Shown piece by piece: positions 11,201-22,249 of a stretch of DNA of 64,000 nt. Below the pieces are notes generated by a model. It saw nothing but the letters and a program-made list of their open reading frames with translations. It did not search any database and was not told the DNA's origin. The position numbers and the translations under genes are program-made. Origin of the DNA: Tubiluchus corallicola. Its lineage: Eukaryota; Priapulida; Priapulimorpha; Priapulimorphida; Tubiluchidae. Location: positions 1 to 64,000 of the forward strand of contig JAQGDQ010001002.1 in NCBI GenBank assembly GCA_030141605.1, given 5' to 3'. Within the stretch, counting starts at the first letter, position 1. Every line of letters begins with the position of its first letter.

Positions 11201-14200
11201 GATTTCAATGTTTACTTGATCAGCTGATTTAGAGAAACCCCGTCAACACGTGTTACGCTGTAGAAGCATACCTGGATGGAGTGACCCAGTTTTGTCCCTT
11301 TAAATCGCCACGCTGTATCAAGGAAAGAAACGCGGTACAAGGCAGTTAGACCAGTGATGTATAAAAGCACAAAACTGGTTAAACTTTGTCTCTAAACGTG
11401 TTAGAGGCCTGATATGCAAAAACATGCTGTTAGACATCTCTAAGAAATGACAAAATTTAGCTGAAGAAACTTTAGTTTACTAATAATAACTGGCATTATA
11501 GACTAGCAAAGGCATTGCAACTTGTCAGTTTAACAGTACAAATGCTAACTCCCAATGTTCAGTAATGCACAAACGTCTTCTGCTTTTTATGCTGGAACAG
11601 TGAATGGACGTATTAACTGATACTTTACGTAGGTTTTATATGACTTAATAACATGCCAAATGTCAGCATAATAATCGGCCCATGTGACGACGCAAATAGC
11701 CACCAAAGTACTTTGCATTTTGCTATGAGTTATACAGCATCTCCCCGATGACACCCCACCCCCAATTTTATTGAGAAAATGTAAGAGGTCATATTAACGA
11801 CTTTCTAGAGGCTTACATGTTTGCTAAACAAGGATTTATTTTTCAGAGCTTATCCAACTGGAGTTGGACGACCGATGCCTGTTCGTCGGGTGCGGCCTGC
11901 TGATTTCCGACCGCACCCTTATGCTCGACGACGGATTGCGGTTGCTCCTGTTGAGGTAGGATAGTTTTATTTCGTTTACTTTATTATTACATGGTTGTAC
12001 AGGAAAACACTGCAAATTCTAACCCTAACCTTAATCCTAAACCATAAAAGCAAACAGAATAACAATGATTATATATAATATTTATGCTTACAATAATTTA
12101 TGTAATATGTACACCTTTGTACACATATTACTGTTTGAATGAAAATTTACTGTACATGAATATAAATGTACATAAAAAATATCATAAGCTGTTTTGCGTA
12201 AAGAAATATTAACAGCTCGAGCTTTTGTTTTATTAAAGAATGCGCAGGTAATTTTTTCTAGTCCATCCTGTATCATGTTTATTGTTCAAAGCGTTTGCTC
12301 GTCAATATAATGCATTTGCATTGTGGTCCAAGTTTTTCCAATCAAATATACATTGTTATAAGTAATTAACAATGGCAGATTTTGTTGTAAAAATTTGTAA
12401 ATTCTTGTAATATGAATGAAAGATTCCTTAAATCTCACTAATTGAATCTCACTTTCGTTGCAATAAACTAAATCACAACAAATTTTATATAATTTTTATT
12501 AAAAAGGGAAAATATGATTTTATTGTTTATCGCAAAAAAATTTCCAAACAAAGTCATATTAATTAGTATATAAGCTTACATGATTGACGAACACTGTGCT
12601 AAGTAGAAAATGAAATTCTAAATAATTTAAAATGTTCCCACCAACTGTTAAGACGGCATTGCAAGCGCCTTCCCAGTGTGCACCACTGATTCACCAAAAA
12701 CACATTATTGATCCTATTGACAACACAAAGTAATTTATACATTTGTTTAGTTAGTGAAGAGTGTCCTATTCTTCATAGTTTACCCAATGTTATCTAAACT
12801 TTATTCAAATGTTTTGCCTTTGAAGTTTCAAGTTTTATACAGCATTACTGCTTATCTAGGTTTTGTGCACAATAAGGTAGCATGTAAGTGATAAGAAATT
12901 TGAAAATTAAGATAATTTATTCCTATTTTTTTAATTAATTTCTTTTTTCCTGCTGACAACTGCTAATCTGTAATGGAAACGTTGATTTTTTCTTATTAAA
13001 ATGATATAAAGTTCCCTGATATCGTGAGACATTTATCAAACTCATGCCATTGTTCTTGTTAAGAAATTGAAACTATGACACCATAATAAGAAAGATAACT
13101 GTATATTTGTACAAGGGTTTGACGGAATTAGGCCTGCTTAAAAGTGTAGTTGGCAAATTGTATATTTGTACAAGGGTTTGGCAGAATTAGCCCTGCTTAA
13201 AAGTATAGTTGGCAAACTGCATATTTACAGTTCATACTATAAATAAATTAACTAAATCATTTAGTACAGATTGTGTTTTGTGTTACGCAACTAATATTTT
13301 TATAAATCTCTTTATATTTTTTATAAATATTCAACAGTACTGTGAGCCTGCACGTATTGAACACTTTTAGTGACAGGTTTGTCTAGTGCATATGTGCATT
13401 GTGCTTGTACATGCATATATATTTATGTAAATATTTTTGCTGGAATTATTTGTAATTTTTACAGCTACGTGGTTAAAGTGGTTTTTGATGCATGCTCTAT
13501 TCTTTAAGTTAAAGTAAATGGAAAATCGCAGAAATGTTGTGATAAACATCATATTTTTATCTTTTTGGAAATGCCAAGTGTGTGGACATTCGGCAAGTAT
13601 ATCAAAAAGGGAGGCGTTCCTTTGAGGACTGTTCTAAAAAGGGCTGTTTGGTCCCAACTAGAGCTCAATACTTTCTACTTTTTGTTCCTCTTCTGCATCA
13701 ATAGGGCTCTGTGCAATTTCCCGTTTAAGTTGTTTCAAATGTTCTATGTCAAGATGATTAAGATCTGTTGACTCTGGCATAATTCTGCTGTGTATATATG
13801 AGTAAATGAATATTTTGCTGCCCTCTGTTAAAGGCTTAATGCATTAACTGTAATTGTTTTTCGTATGTGCCTAGCTGACATTGTTTCGATGTTTGATCTG
13901 CAAAAGTTTTATGGCCATAATTTGAAAAGCACTCAAACTTGTAACGCCTGTTTTATTTACATGCAAGGACTAATACAGTGAAACTTCAGCCTTGTGTTTG
14001 TAGGGCACTTGCTTTTGATATTATTGTAATCAAAACTTCGGTGCATTTTTTCTGTGCCACCCGATATTAGATTCTATTTTGTATATACAGCGTAGTACTT
14101 TTTTGTAAACTAAATTATTGCTTTTTTTATTCTAGCACGTTGTTCCAGCTCCAGTTGGAGATGTTTGTGAGGCGGCCTGCTACCCACAGGCGTTCCATCC

Positions 14201-14546
14201 GGAGGAGCTTCGTCGATCATCTACCTCCTCCGTGGGTAGCAGCGACTCGGAGGACTCCGTTGCCAGGGGTATCGAGGAGTGGAGGGAGAGTGTTGGATTC
14301 AGGAAGGAGCATGGATTTGCTCTTCCTGGATACCCCTGGCCACCGTCGCCTGGCCGTCCCAGGCGGCGGTCTCGTTCGGATGAGGAGGAAGAAGAGCAGG
14401 AGCGTGTCCGGCGTGTTCTGGAGGAACGGGAGCGGATTTTGTCGGACACGTATGTCGATAGTGACCTGGATACATCACATGATGTCAGTGATTATGAGCG
14501 TTGGCGGTGGGAAGCCATTCATGGACAGCCATGGTTTTCTGATTAA
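8258..14546 (+). CDS. Protein with two MYT1-like C2HC zinc fingers (five coding exons)
   Basis: Joining 8258-8268, 8724-8897, 10663-10794, 11847-11955 and 14136-14546 gives one uninterrupted frame of 278 codons plus TAA. All junctions use GT/AG with good polypyrimidine tracts and phases 2, 2, 2 and 0. Finger 1 has ligands C5, C11, H24 and C30; finger 2 has C65, C71, H84 and C90. Both have the pattern C-x5-C-x12-H-x5-C with CGGQGN after the second Cys. The spacing after Cys 2 and the YATHR..S.C block match MYT1/ST18 (NZF) fingers, which use x4 between the first two Cys (family knowledge). Residues 106-142 are Arg/Pro-rich, 166-182 Ser/Asp-rich, and 224-242 acidic then Arg/Glu-rich. Nuclear nucleic-acid or protein binding is inferred; no exact orthologue is recognised. 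The acceptor at 8227 puts a short leader before the ATG. An inverted damaged paralogue lies at 25.7-28.0 kb. Confidence 0.8.
8724..8897 (+). CDS. C2HC-finger gene, exon with finger 1
   Basis: CTTTTTTCAG precedes 8724 and GTAAGT follows 8897. It encodes residues 4-62: the first C-x5-C-x12-H-x5-C finger, then a basic/Gln-rich linker. It is GC-rich compared with the surrounding introns, as expected for coding sequence. Confidence 0.85.
9290..9440. repeat. (GATGGT)n and (GA)n microsatellites in an intron
   Basis: Impure ATGATGGTGGT/AATGATGGT units at about 9295-9375, then GA dinucleotides at about 9384-9434. Confidence 0.9.
9490..9550 (+). repeat. tRNA-like SINE head, decayed
   Basis: CCTAGTGGTTATG and TGTTTCAAATTCAGGCTGAG resemble degenerate A and B boxes. 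The CAGGCTG end matches the copy at 4211-4262, so both may belong to one SINE family. Confidence 0.35.
9999..10054 (-). repeat. tRNA-like SINE head, minus strand
   Basis: On the minus strand TTAGCTCAATTG (A-box type) is followed by a CCC anticodon-like loop and GGGTTCAATTCC (B-box type). The T stem pairs partly and no 7-bp acceptor stem forms. I read it as a tRNA-derived repeat, not a working tRNA. Confidence 0.5.
10300..10506. repeat. Short direct duplication in an intron
   Basis: A segment of about 50 bp starting AGCAAATAGGAGTCA occurs near 10299 and again near 10466, with a few differences. Confidence 0.7.
10663..10794 (+). CDS. C2HC-finger gene, exon with finger 2
   Basis: CTCTTTTAG precedes 10663 and GTAAGC follows 10794. 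It encodes residues 62-106 with the second finger (C65, C71, H84, C90). The CGGQGN block is identical to finger 1, pointing to an old internal exon duplication. This exon is missing from the inverted paralogue. Confidence 0.85.
11847..11955 (+). CDS. C2HC-finger gene, Arg/Pro-rich exon
   Basis: TTTTTCAG precedes 11847 and GTAGG follows 11955. It encodes residues 106-142 (AYPTGVGRPMPV...), rich in Arg and Pro, with no known fold. A diverged relic is at 25688-25793 on the minus strand. Confidence 0.75.
12590..12895 (+). repeat. Interspersed repeat (about 0.3 kb), copy 1, in an intron
   Basis: Alignable by eye with 21890-22245 (+) and with the reverse complement of 63420-63660. Shared landmarks are AATTTAAAATGTT, CCAGTGTGCACCACTGATTCA, CTTATTGACAA and an AATGTTAT...ACTTT stretch. 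Copies 1 and 2 also share GGTAGCATGTAAGTGAT. Not recognised; a MITE or SINE is possible. Confidence 0.65.
13095..13220. repeat. Two direct copies of a 63 bp unit
   Basis: TATTTGTACAAGGGTTTG occurs near 13102 and 13162, each followed by GGCAAATTG or GGCAAACTG. A reverse-complement relative lies at 28040-28100. Confidence 0.75.
14136..14546 (+). CDS. C2HC-finger gene, terminal coding exon
   Basis: TTATTCTAG precedes 14136; the stop TAA is 14544-14546. It encodes residues 143-278: a Ser/Asp/Glu patch, a Pro/Trp segment (GYPWPPSPGRP), RRRSRS, an acidic run and a final ERWRWEAIHG segment. A GTATGT at about 14557 with an ATATAG near 14842 could splice the 3' UTR. Confidence 0.8.
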   Translation, partial: HVVPAPVGDVCEAACYPQAFHPEELRRSSTSSVGSSDSEDSVARGIEEWRESVGFRKEHGFALPGYPWPPSPGRPRRRSRSDEEEEEQERVRRVLEERERILSDTYVDSDLDTSHDVSDYERWRWEAIHGQPWFSD

Positions 14547-15200
14547 GATGTTTTTGGTATGTCTTTTTTCTCTACAATTACTTATTGTAATCTCCTGCAA
14601 GTAAGACAATGAAATGTCATAGGTGCTCTAGTGGTGATTCCCAAGGGGGGCGGGGAGGAGAAGTCACCCTCTTCCTCCTTCTCTGACTAGTTGGAGTAGT
14701 TTCACACAAGAAACTTTTTTGTTACCCATTAACCCAAACGTGTAACAGTAATTTTCATCTCACTATGTCAGCATGCCGCAGTATCCATGTTTTTTCTGCA
14801 AACAATTGTAGCATTTTGACCTTTTTTTCATTTTTATATAGGAAAACGTGCAATGGTGTATGTTAATGGTGCAGCATCATCATGTATTTTGTGCAACATT
14901 CACTACAATTACTGAGAACATCAGATGTGCAGCACAGTGAGTGGAATCATGAACTTCTGTGCAGTATATGGAATGCAAGGAGTGGCAACACTGGATTGTC
15001 TTGCTTAACACAAGATCAGATGTACAAAGCAATGTTTTCTACAACAAATGGAGACATTAGATGCCTAATGCAACAACAAGGTTTTTTACATTCCTGTTAT
15101 ATTTTATTGTGTGTTGTGTCATAGAAAAAGCCATTACAATTATCCTCATAGTATGCTTTATATGAAACACTTGTTTCTGATGCAATGTAATATTCTTAAA
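14547..15200 (+). other. Probable 3' UTR and downstream sequence
   Basis: No homologous coding region seen. A GTATGT/ATATAG pair suggests, without proof, a 3'-UTR intron. I could not fix the polyadenylation site. Confidence 0.3.
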
Positions 15201-15341
15201 TTGATGCTTTAACATTCAGCATCCCTGGCCCTATTCTGCATCATCAATTGATGCTTTAACATTCAGCATCCCTGGCCCTATTCTGCATCATCAATTGATG
15301 CTTTAACATTCAGCATCCCTGGGTCTATTCTACATCATCAT
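15201..15341. repeat. 47 bp tandem repeat, 3 copies
   Basis: TTGATGCTTTAACATTCAGC starts at 15201, 15248 and 15295. The third unit diverges after CCCTGG. Confidence 0.95.
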
Positions 15342-15344
15342 TTC

Positions 15345-16214
15345 TATTCAGCTTCAGTTTGATGATTCTCTAATGTGTCTATGCTATGAAGGACACGCCT
15401 CTTTTCTTTCTGTTCAGTGTCTAAATGAGTTTGTTGTTTGTCAAGACGAGTCAAGTAATGAAGTGGAGACACCTGGTAGTTGGTCGCTACAACTTCTTTT
15501 TCAATGTATGACTTCATTTGTGCTAATTAGTCGTCAGGGAATCAAATTTATAAAATTCATTTCGCATTTTGCACGACTTTGCATTTCTTGGTATCATGCA
15601 GACTGCTTGTCATAATCTTTAGTTATTTTTCTCTCGGGGTGATAATATAGCGGGAGGATGAGTCACTCTTCTGTTTTCATATTTTTATGTTTATACAAGC
15701 AAAGTTGGTCTTGCACGTAAGCGAGAGGGCATCATTGTTTCTATTGTGTTTTTCTGCTGTCATTTCATTAAATGATTTAAACCAAATTTTGCTTAAAGAC
15801 TTTTTCTAGCCAATAAGAAACACTTGCAGGTTTTTTGGCGCCCCCTGGATGGTGTTTTGTTTGAAGATTGTTATGCAGGATTTTGAGCATTTAATTTAAA
15901 TTGTTTGATTGGTTCTTTTCGACCAAATTGTTTGATTGGTTCTTTTCGACCAGCGCATGCACATTGGGGGCACTATTACTGCTCGATTTCAAGCAGTAGT
16001 CGACAGTTCTTGACGTGAAAGACAGATATTTTCAATTGTGAGAAATCTATAAGGTTCAGAAATAGTTTGTGTGCAACCTGCGGTTCAGAACTGGAATTAT
16101 CTTTTTGCGTAACTTGTTATCCATATATTTACAAGGATACGCTCTAAAAATTAGTAAAACTTTTTCATTCAGAATGTCAAAATGATATCTTCCAACCTTG
16201 TGATTGTTTATTTA
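15345..16214. other. Intergenic, no gene recognised
   Basis: Unique AT-rich sequence. A 25 bp direct duplication (TTGTTTGATTGGTTCTTTTC) occurs at about 15900 and 15927. Confidence 0.5.
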
Positions 16215-16625
16215 CTGTTTTGATTACTTTTGTAACTGTCACTTCAACTGTGTCTTAGAACTCGAGAATTGTTAAGGAGCTAAGTCATCAAACTTAAGCA
16301 GGTCATAGCAAGAGATGGGAGAAAAATTGTTGTTGGGTAGGTGTTGACATGGGCGGGGGGCAGTTTAAGGTCAAAGTTTACAACAAGTAGGGACTATGAG
16401 CGGCTGGGCAAACAAAGGTACTCCTCTTACTGTCCCAAGTGAGGAAGTGACATTGGAGAAGTGGTCGGTGACCTTGCGTGGGTGGATTGAGGTCAACGGA
16501 AGTGGAAGTTCATTAACTACTACAGAAGGGAAGTCATAAAACTACAAGAGCTTGTTGACTAACCTTATGCGACTCATAATACGAAGTGGGCGAGTAACTA
16601 AGATGAGGTATTTGGTGAGTTTAAG
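16215..16625 (+). repeat. Inverted repeat arm, left
   Basis: Reverse complement of 19745-20145 at high identity over most of its length. Landmarks shared are ACTGTCACTTCAACTGTG, AGTCATCAAACTTAAGCAGG, ATGAGCGGCTGG and GAAGTGACATTGGAGAAGTG. The right arm keeps a frame of about 64 codons; here it is broken, so there is no evidence of coding. Confidence 0.85.
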
Positions 16626-18530
16626 TTGATAGTTCACAGTTAAACGTTGCAATAATTGCACAATTGCAATGAATTTGGCAAGCAAAGCTGGAGAACTTGC
16701 TATACCGGGCAGAGAACGAGTTTGGTTATGTAATCAGTGAGTTTTTATTGGTTGTTCTAGATAAAGAACGTTAAGATTTAAAAACTATTATAAGAAACAG
16801 TTTTAAAAGCTCAAGGAGCTGAGTGTTCAAACTGATGCAACTTATGTTACGTAATGAGGTTAGCGAATGACTTTGTTGGTGGAGGTTCAAGGTTAGAAGC
16901 CGCACAATTGTAAAACTGTGGGCAGTACGAGGTCATGGGCTGCAACAACTTCTAAAACCACCAGTAGTTAGGCAAACAAAGGCTTGCAACGTATTTTTCT
17001 AAAGGGAGGGTGACTAATTATCATAAACTGTGGCAACTCAAAACATCTGTAAAAAGCAGTTGTACTGAATTACTGCTAAAGTGCAAGGCAACCAGTGCCA
17101 GGCTAATATTATTCATTTTGCCTCTCAATCTAGAACTACTGATGCTGGCAAGCTGATAGTGTACTTAGTGTACAACTGTGTACCATTTTCAAACTGTAAA
17201 ACAGGGGACCTTACAACTGTGTACCGTTTTCAAACTGTAAAACAGGATACCTTACAAATGTGTGAAATTTTAAACTTTTTACATCGACAGTAAAAGAAGT
17301 AAAATGATTTTTTTAATTTCTTAGACATTTTTTCATTTACAATATCATTTCTATCATTTACACGTTTGTGTTGTTTATAATAGTTCCAAATCTTATTGCT
17401 TCTGTGTTTAATTTTTACTTTTCGTTTTGCGGTCTGCGGTGATCAAACTGTTTAGTGACCCCCCCCCCCCCACCACCACCACCACACACACTTGTTTCAC
17501 TTGCAATTAATCAGTAGACCTATGCTAGCTAAGGTTTACTTATTATATCTGCTGCACTAATTTATGCAAGACAGTTTGAGTTGAAAACGTAATCATTAAG
17601 CTACTGTAGTGCAGACATTTTCTATGATCCAGTTCTGAAACGAAAATTTGTTGAAAATCCGCTTACTTGAGCAATTTTAAGACTTCCATGTTTTTTTAAT
17701 TTCAAAAATGTTAGAAAAATATTCATAAACAATCATCGGAAAATTTGATGTGTCACATGTTCAAGCTGCAGCAGTTTTAGCAATAGTTAGAGATAGTTAG
17801 TGATAATTAGTGATAGTTAGTGATAATTAGTGATAGTTAGTTTTAGTTTTAGTTAGTAACAGGGCGGTAGGTAAGGAGCGTAGGGTCTCATGAATTAAAA
17901 CTATAAAACTTGTTTTTATCAAGTGTTTTTTTATATTTATATGATATGCAAATCATTTAAAAGGTCCTACTCTCCTTGCCACGTTAGAGCCGTTAATTAA
18001 TTTATTAATTAAAGAATAGATTATTTTATTCAAAGTCTTACAAAGTCTTCCAAAATTCACGAGATAAATAAGAAACAGTGAGACACGGCTTTTACTTTGT
18101 AAAACTTTGAATATCTTGCAGTTAGATCTGCACTAATTAGGATTACGTTAATTAATAGGCTCTGAATCATCAAGAGCGACTGCAGCGCTGCCGGCAGCTG
18201 CTGCAGTAACTGTAGCAACTTGAACACTGCGGCGTTGTGTGTTGAAGATGTTATGATTAAAATATTGGGCTAAAACCATCTTGTAATCTTGCCTTTAGTC
18301 CTGAGGTAGAAGTTGTTTTTACTGCAGTAATTTAACTGAAATTACAGCAATTAAACTTACTTCTCAATAAAGTGATATTAGATTGGGAAAAACTCTTTTA
18401 GCAGCAGATATAATTTTAATGATAAGTTGCAAGTGATATTTTTTTGTAAGAAAGCAGGCACATTTTATCATATTGTATCACTGGCTACGTCATTATTGGT
18501 CACTCAACGTAGTTCTGTTAACTGTCCCTT
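16626..18530. other. Spacer between inverted arms, no gene recognised
   Basis: Contains a duplicated 49 bp segment with ACAACTGTGTACC (about 17172 and 17213), a C/CAC tract at 17461-17490 and AGTTAGTGATA repeats at 17785-17850. No coding signal. Confidence 0.6.
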
Positions 18531-18534
18531 TATA

Positions 18535-19500
18535 GAGAGTTTGAGTTGTCACTGAATTTAAACCACAAACTAAAGTCACCTTTAGAAAGTTGAGTTGTCA
18601 CTGAATTTAAACCACAAACTAAAGTCACCTATAGAGAGTTTGAGTTGTCACTGAATTTAAACCACAAACTAAAGTCACCTATAGAAAGTTTGAGTTGTCA
18701 CTGAATTTAAACCACAAACTAAAGTCACCTATAGAAAGTTTGAGTTGTCACTGAATTTAAACCACAAACTAAAGTCACCTATAGAGAGTTGAGTTGTCAC
18801 TGAATTTAAACCACAAACTAAAGTCACCTATAGAGAGTTGAGTTGTCACTGAATTTAAACCACAAACTAAAGTCACCTATAGAGAGTTGAGTTGTCACTG
18901 AATTTAAACCACAAACTAAAGTCACCTATAGAGAGTTGAGTTGTCACTGAATTTAAACCACAAGCTAAAGTCACCTATAGAGAATTTGAGTTGTCACTGA
19001 ATTTAAACCACAAACTAAAGTCACCTATAGAGAATATGAGTTGTCACTGAATTTAAACCACAAACTAAAGTCACCTATAGAGAATTTGAGTTGTCACTGA
19101 ATTTAAACCACAAGCTAAAGTCACCTATAGAGAGTTGAGTTGTCACTGAATTTAAACCACAAACTAAAGTCACCTATAGAGAATTTGAGTTGTCACTGAA
19201 TTTAAACCACAAGCTAAAGTCACCTATAGAGAGTCTGAGTTGTCACTGAATTTAAACCACAAACTAAAGTCACCTATAGAGAATTTGAGTTGTCACTGAA
19301 TTTAAACTACAAACTAAAGTCACCTATAGAGAGCTGAGTTGTCACTGAATTTAAACCACAAACTAAAGTCACCTATAGAGAGTTTGAGTTGTCACTGAAT
19401 TTAAACCACAAACTAAAGTCACCTATAGAGAATTTGAGTTGTCACTGAATTTAAACCACAAACTAAAGTCACCTATAGAGAATTTGAGTTGTCACTGTTC
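18535..19500. repeat. Minisatellite, 49-51 bp unit, about 19 copies
   Basis: Units read GAGTTGTCACTGAATTTAAA then CCACAAACTAAAGTCACC. Variation is concentrated in the short ATAGAGAGTTT spacer, which changes length between 49 and 51 bp. It lies between the two inverted arms. Confidence 0.97.
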
Positions 19501-19744
19501 AGTTGAGGTTAAGTTGCATCAGTTCAGGCACACAACTGCCGCTTACCATTTTACTGCAATTGTCTCTTATAATTGTTTCTAAATCGTATCATCCTTTCCT
19601 CTTCAACCACTAATCTAAAGTCATTGATTTACTTCATCGATCTCCTTCTCCACCTGGTACAGTAAGTTATCTACCTTTCCTTTTCGAATTCTTTGCCGGT
19701 GTGCTTTTGTTGTCACCTTTACCTGTGAACCACCCACTCAAAGT

Positions 19745-20145
19745 CGCTGAATACCCCATCTTCGTTACTCATCTACCGCTTGTTATGAGTTGCATAATGT
19801 TTGTCAATGAGCTCCTTGCAGTTTTGTAACCTCCTTTCTCTAGTAGTTTTTAAACTTTCATCTCCTTTGACTTTAATCCACCCACGCAAGGTCACTGACC
19901 ACTTCTCCAATGTTACTTCCTCACTTGGTACAGTAAGAGGAGTACCTTTGTTTGTCCAGCCGCTCATAGTCCTTACTTGTTGTAAACTTTGACCCTAAAC
20001 TGCACCCCCCCATGTCACCACCTACCCAACAATAATTTTTCTCCCCTCTCTTGCCATGACCTGCTTAAGTTTGATGACTTAACTCCTTAACAATTTTAGA
20101 GTTCTAAGACACAGTTGAAGTGACAGTTACATAAGTAATCCAAAT
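19745..20145 (-). repeat. Inverted repeat arm, right
   Basis: Partner of 16215-16625 in opposite orientation. It ends near a duplicated, diverging CTGTGTCTTAGAACT segment. Confidence 0.85.
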
Positions 20146-20848
20146 AATAAATAAATAATTATTGGGTTGGAAAGTTGTGTTTTGACTATTCAATGAGTTT
20201 TGCTATTTTTAAACTGTGCTGCACTTTCGTATTCGTCCCCTGCCTGCTTACTCTCTAAACCACTAGGTGAGATGTTTGCACATTATTTGTCCCTGGTGGT
20301 CAGTGTAATTTACAACATGCAGCATTTGAATGTTTTAGTCTGAAGAAGAAACAATGGGAAAGTTTTGTATAACGTGATCTTGAGTCTACCTACACTTCTG
20401 ATGGTTTGCTCTTGAGGTCTTTTAGGGGTGGTTAAACTCGCTGGTTGGTCCGAGATTACAGCCTCGCTGTCAACTTACGCTGACTTAATTTGGCATTTAC
20501 AGCAGTACAATAACGCAAGGAACTATATAGTAAATTTGTTGTAATTTATAGTGTTAGTACTTTTTATAGTAACTCAAGTCGCAAAAAACTTCCCCCTCAT
20601 GTTACCATTAAGCCTAACTACTTCAAAGACTTGGTCACTTTGCTTCTTAACAATTGTTGATTTGTAAGACTATCAGTTACACTGGGTTTATTATGGACAG
20701 CTTCCAGAAGTGGTCGAGCTTTGTTTACTCCACGTATCTCTCTTGTCTGTTTCCTTTATACTTAACAGGATAGTCTATAGTGTTCCAGTGTGTCCTACTT
20801 ATATCTAGTGTTGTTGTTTTGTGACTGTATAAAAATGTAATACGGTCA

Positions 20849-21350
20849 GGGACGGCTTTAGGCAGTTTGGGGTGCCCTAGGCAAAAATTTTTTTTAACGC
20901 CCTCTTTTCCACCTAGAATTTTTGGCGCCATCTTTTTCACGTAGAGTTTTTAGCGCCCTCTCTTCAACATAGAATTTTTGGCACCCTCTTTTCCACGTAG
21001 AGTTTTTAGCGCCCTCTCTTCAACATAGAATTTTTGGCACCCTCTTTTCCACGTAGAGTTTTTAGCGCCCTCTCTTTAATATAGAATTTTTAGGGCCCTC
21101 CCTTCAACGCTCAATCCCTTCTCCCGCTGCCGCCTCCACCATACCCCCAAAATTGAATTTGTAGTGACAATATTATAATGGTAGCTTATAATTGGTGCAT
21201 GTTCTAGCCCTCTTGGTTTATTAAGCACAATTGTTCATAATTGTTATCACTTATGCTAAACTTAAATATTAAACACTTCTAAAATTTGGCGTCCCTCTAA
21301 AATTTGTTGCTCCAGCTAACTGCTTAGCTTGTTTAGTGGTACAGTCTGCT
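20849..21350. mobile_element. hAT-like non-autonomous element (candidate)
   Basis: The left end CAGGGACGGCTTTAGGCAG with GGTGCCCTAGGC matches the style of hAT termini seen in many animals. The right side reads GCGTCCCTCTAAAATTTG then ACTGCTTAGCTTGTTTAGTGG, a decayed inverted counterpart. The inside is built of repeats of about 40-45 bp (TAGAATTTTTGGC.CCCTC). No transposase. Confidence 0.45.
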
Positions 21351-21556
21351 CTGAACATGGTATAAACAGTAAACAAGCACCTTGTATAGAGTGGTACAGG
21401 CTGCTCTGAACATGGTATAAACAGTAAACAAGCACCTTGTATAAAGTGGTACAGTCTGCTCTGAACATGGTATAAACAGTAAACAAGCACCTTGTATAAA
21501 GTGGTACAGTCTACTCTGAACATGGTATAAACAGTAAACAAGCACCTTGTATAGTT
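21337..21556. repeat. 55 bp tandem repeat, 4 copies
   Basis: TGGTACAG starts at 21337, 21392, 21447 and 21502. The first unit begins inside the right end of the hAT-like element. Confidence 0.95.
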
Positions 21557-21889
21557 CTAATCTAGTGAATTTGGTGATTAACTGACACTGGTTTGGGCTT
21601 GTTCTGGACAACTACTAATGTTGGTTGAGCGCTTAAAGGACAAGAAAAGGGGCACCTGAAGTAGGTTTCAGAAAAATCACCTTGAAAAATTATACTACTT
21701 TACAGTAATTTTATGTACATATCGTATTCACGTCGAAAAGAATTTTCGTTTGTTTTCATTTTAAATCTCCCGCAATACTGTTCCGACGGCGCCATTACAT
21801 GACGTCACTACGCAAACGTAAATCAATGGAAGAAAAGCAAATGTTAAATTATGATCTAAAAAACTTTCCATGCAAAACAATATTACTTA

Positions 21890-22245
21890 GCATTTCACTT
21901 AACGTGCTGGAATGACCTAAATAACTAGACTAATAATTTAAAATGTTTGTGCCAATTGGTAAAATGTCATTGACTCACCCTCCAGGGTGCGCCACTCACT
22001 AGCCAAGAACGTATTTTTAATCTTATTGACAAGATACAGTAATTTAAAATTTTACTTAATTAGCAACGTTCATGCTACCAATACTCTGATTATTTTTTCA
22101 AACTTTATTTAATGTTATCAAAACTTTTTTCAAACGACCTACGATTAAAATGGCCTCACCTAACGGTCATCTGGAGTTTAAATTTACACGTTTTATACAG
22201 CGTTACGTCCGGTGCAAGCGATGCATACGAAAAGGTAGCATGTAA
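21890..22245 (+). repeat. Interspersed repeat (about 0.3 kb), copy 2
   Basis: Related to 12590-12895 and, inverted, to 63420-63660. It retains GGGTGCGCCACTCACTAGCC in place of the copy 1 landmark. Confidence 0.6.
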
Positions 22246-22249
22246 GTGA

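Noticed and set aside
14882-15124. 80-codon frame downstream of the finger gene
   Set aside because: No homology, composition like neighbouring non-coding DNA, and it lies in the probable 3' UTR.
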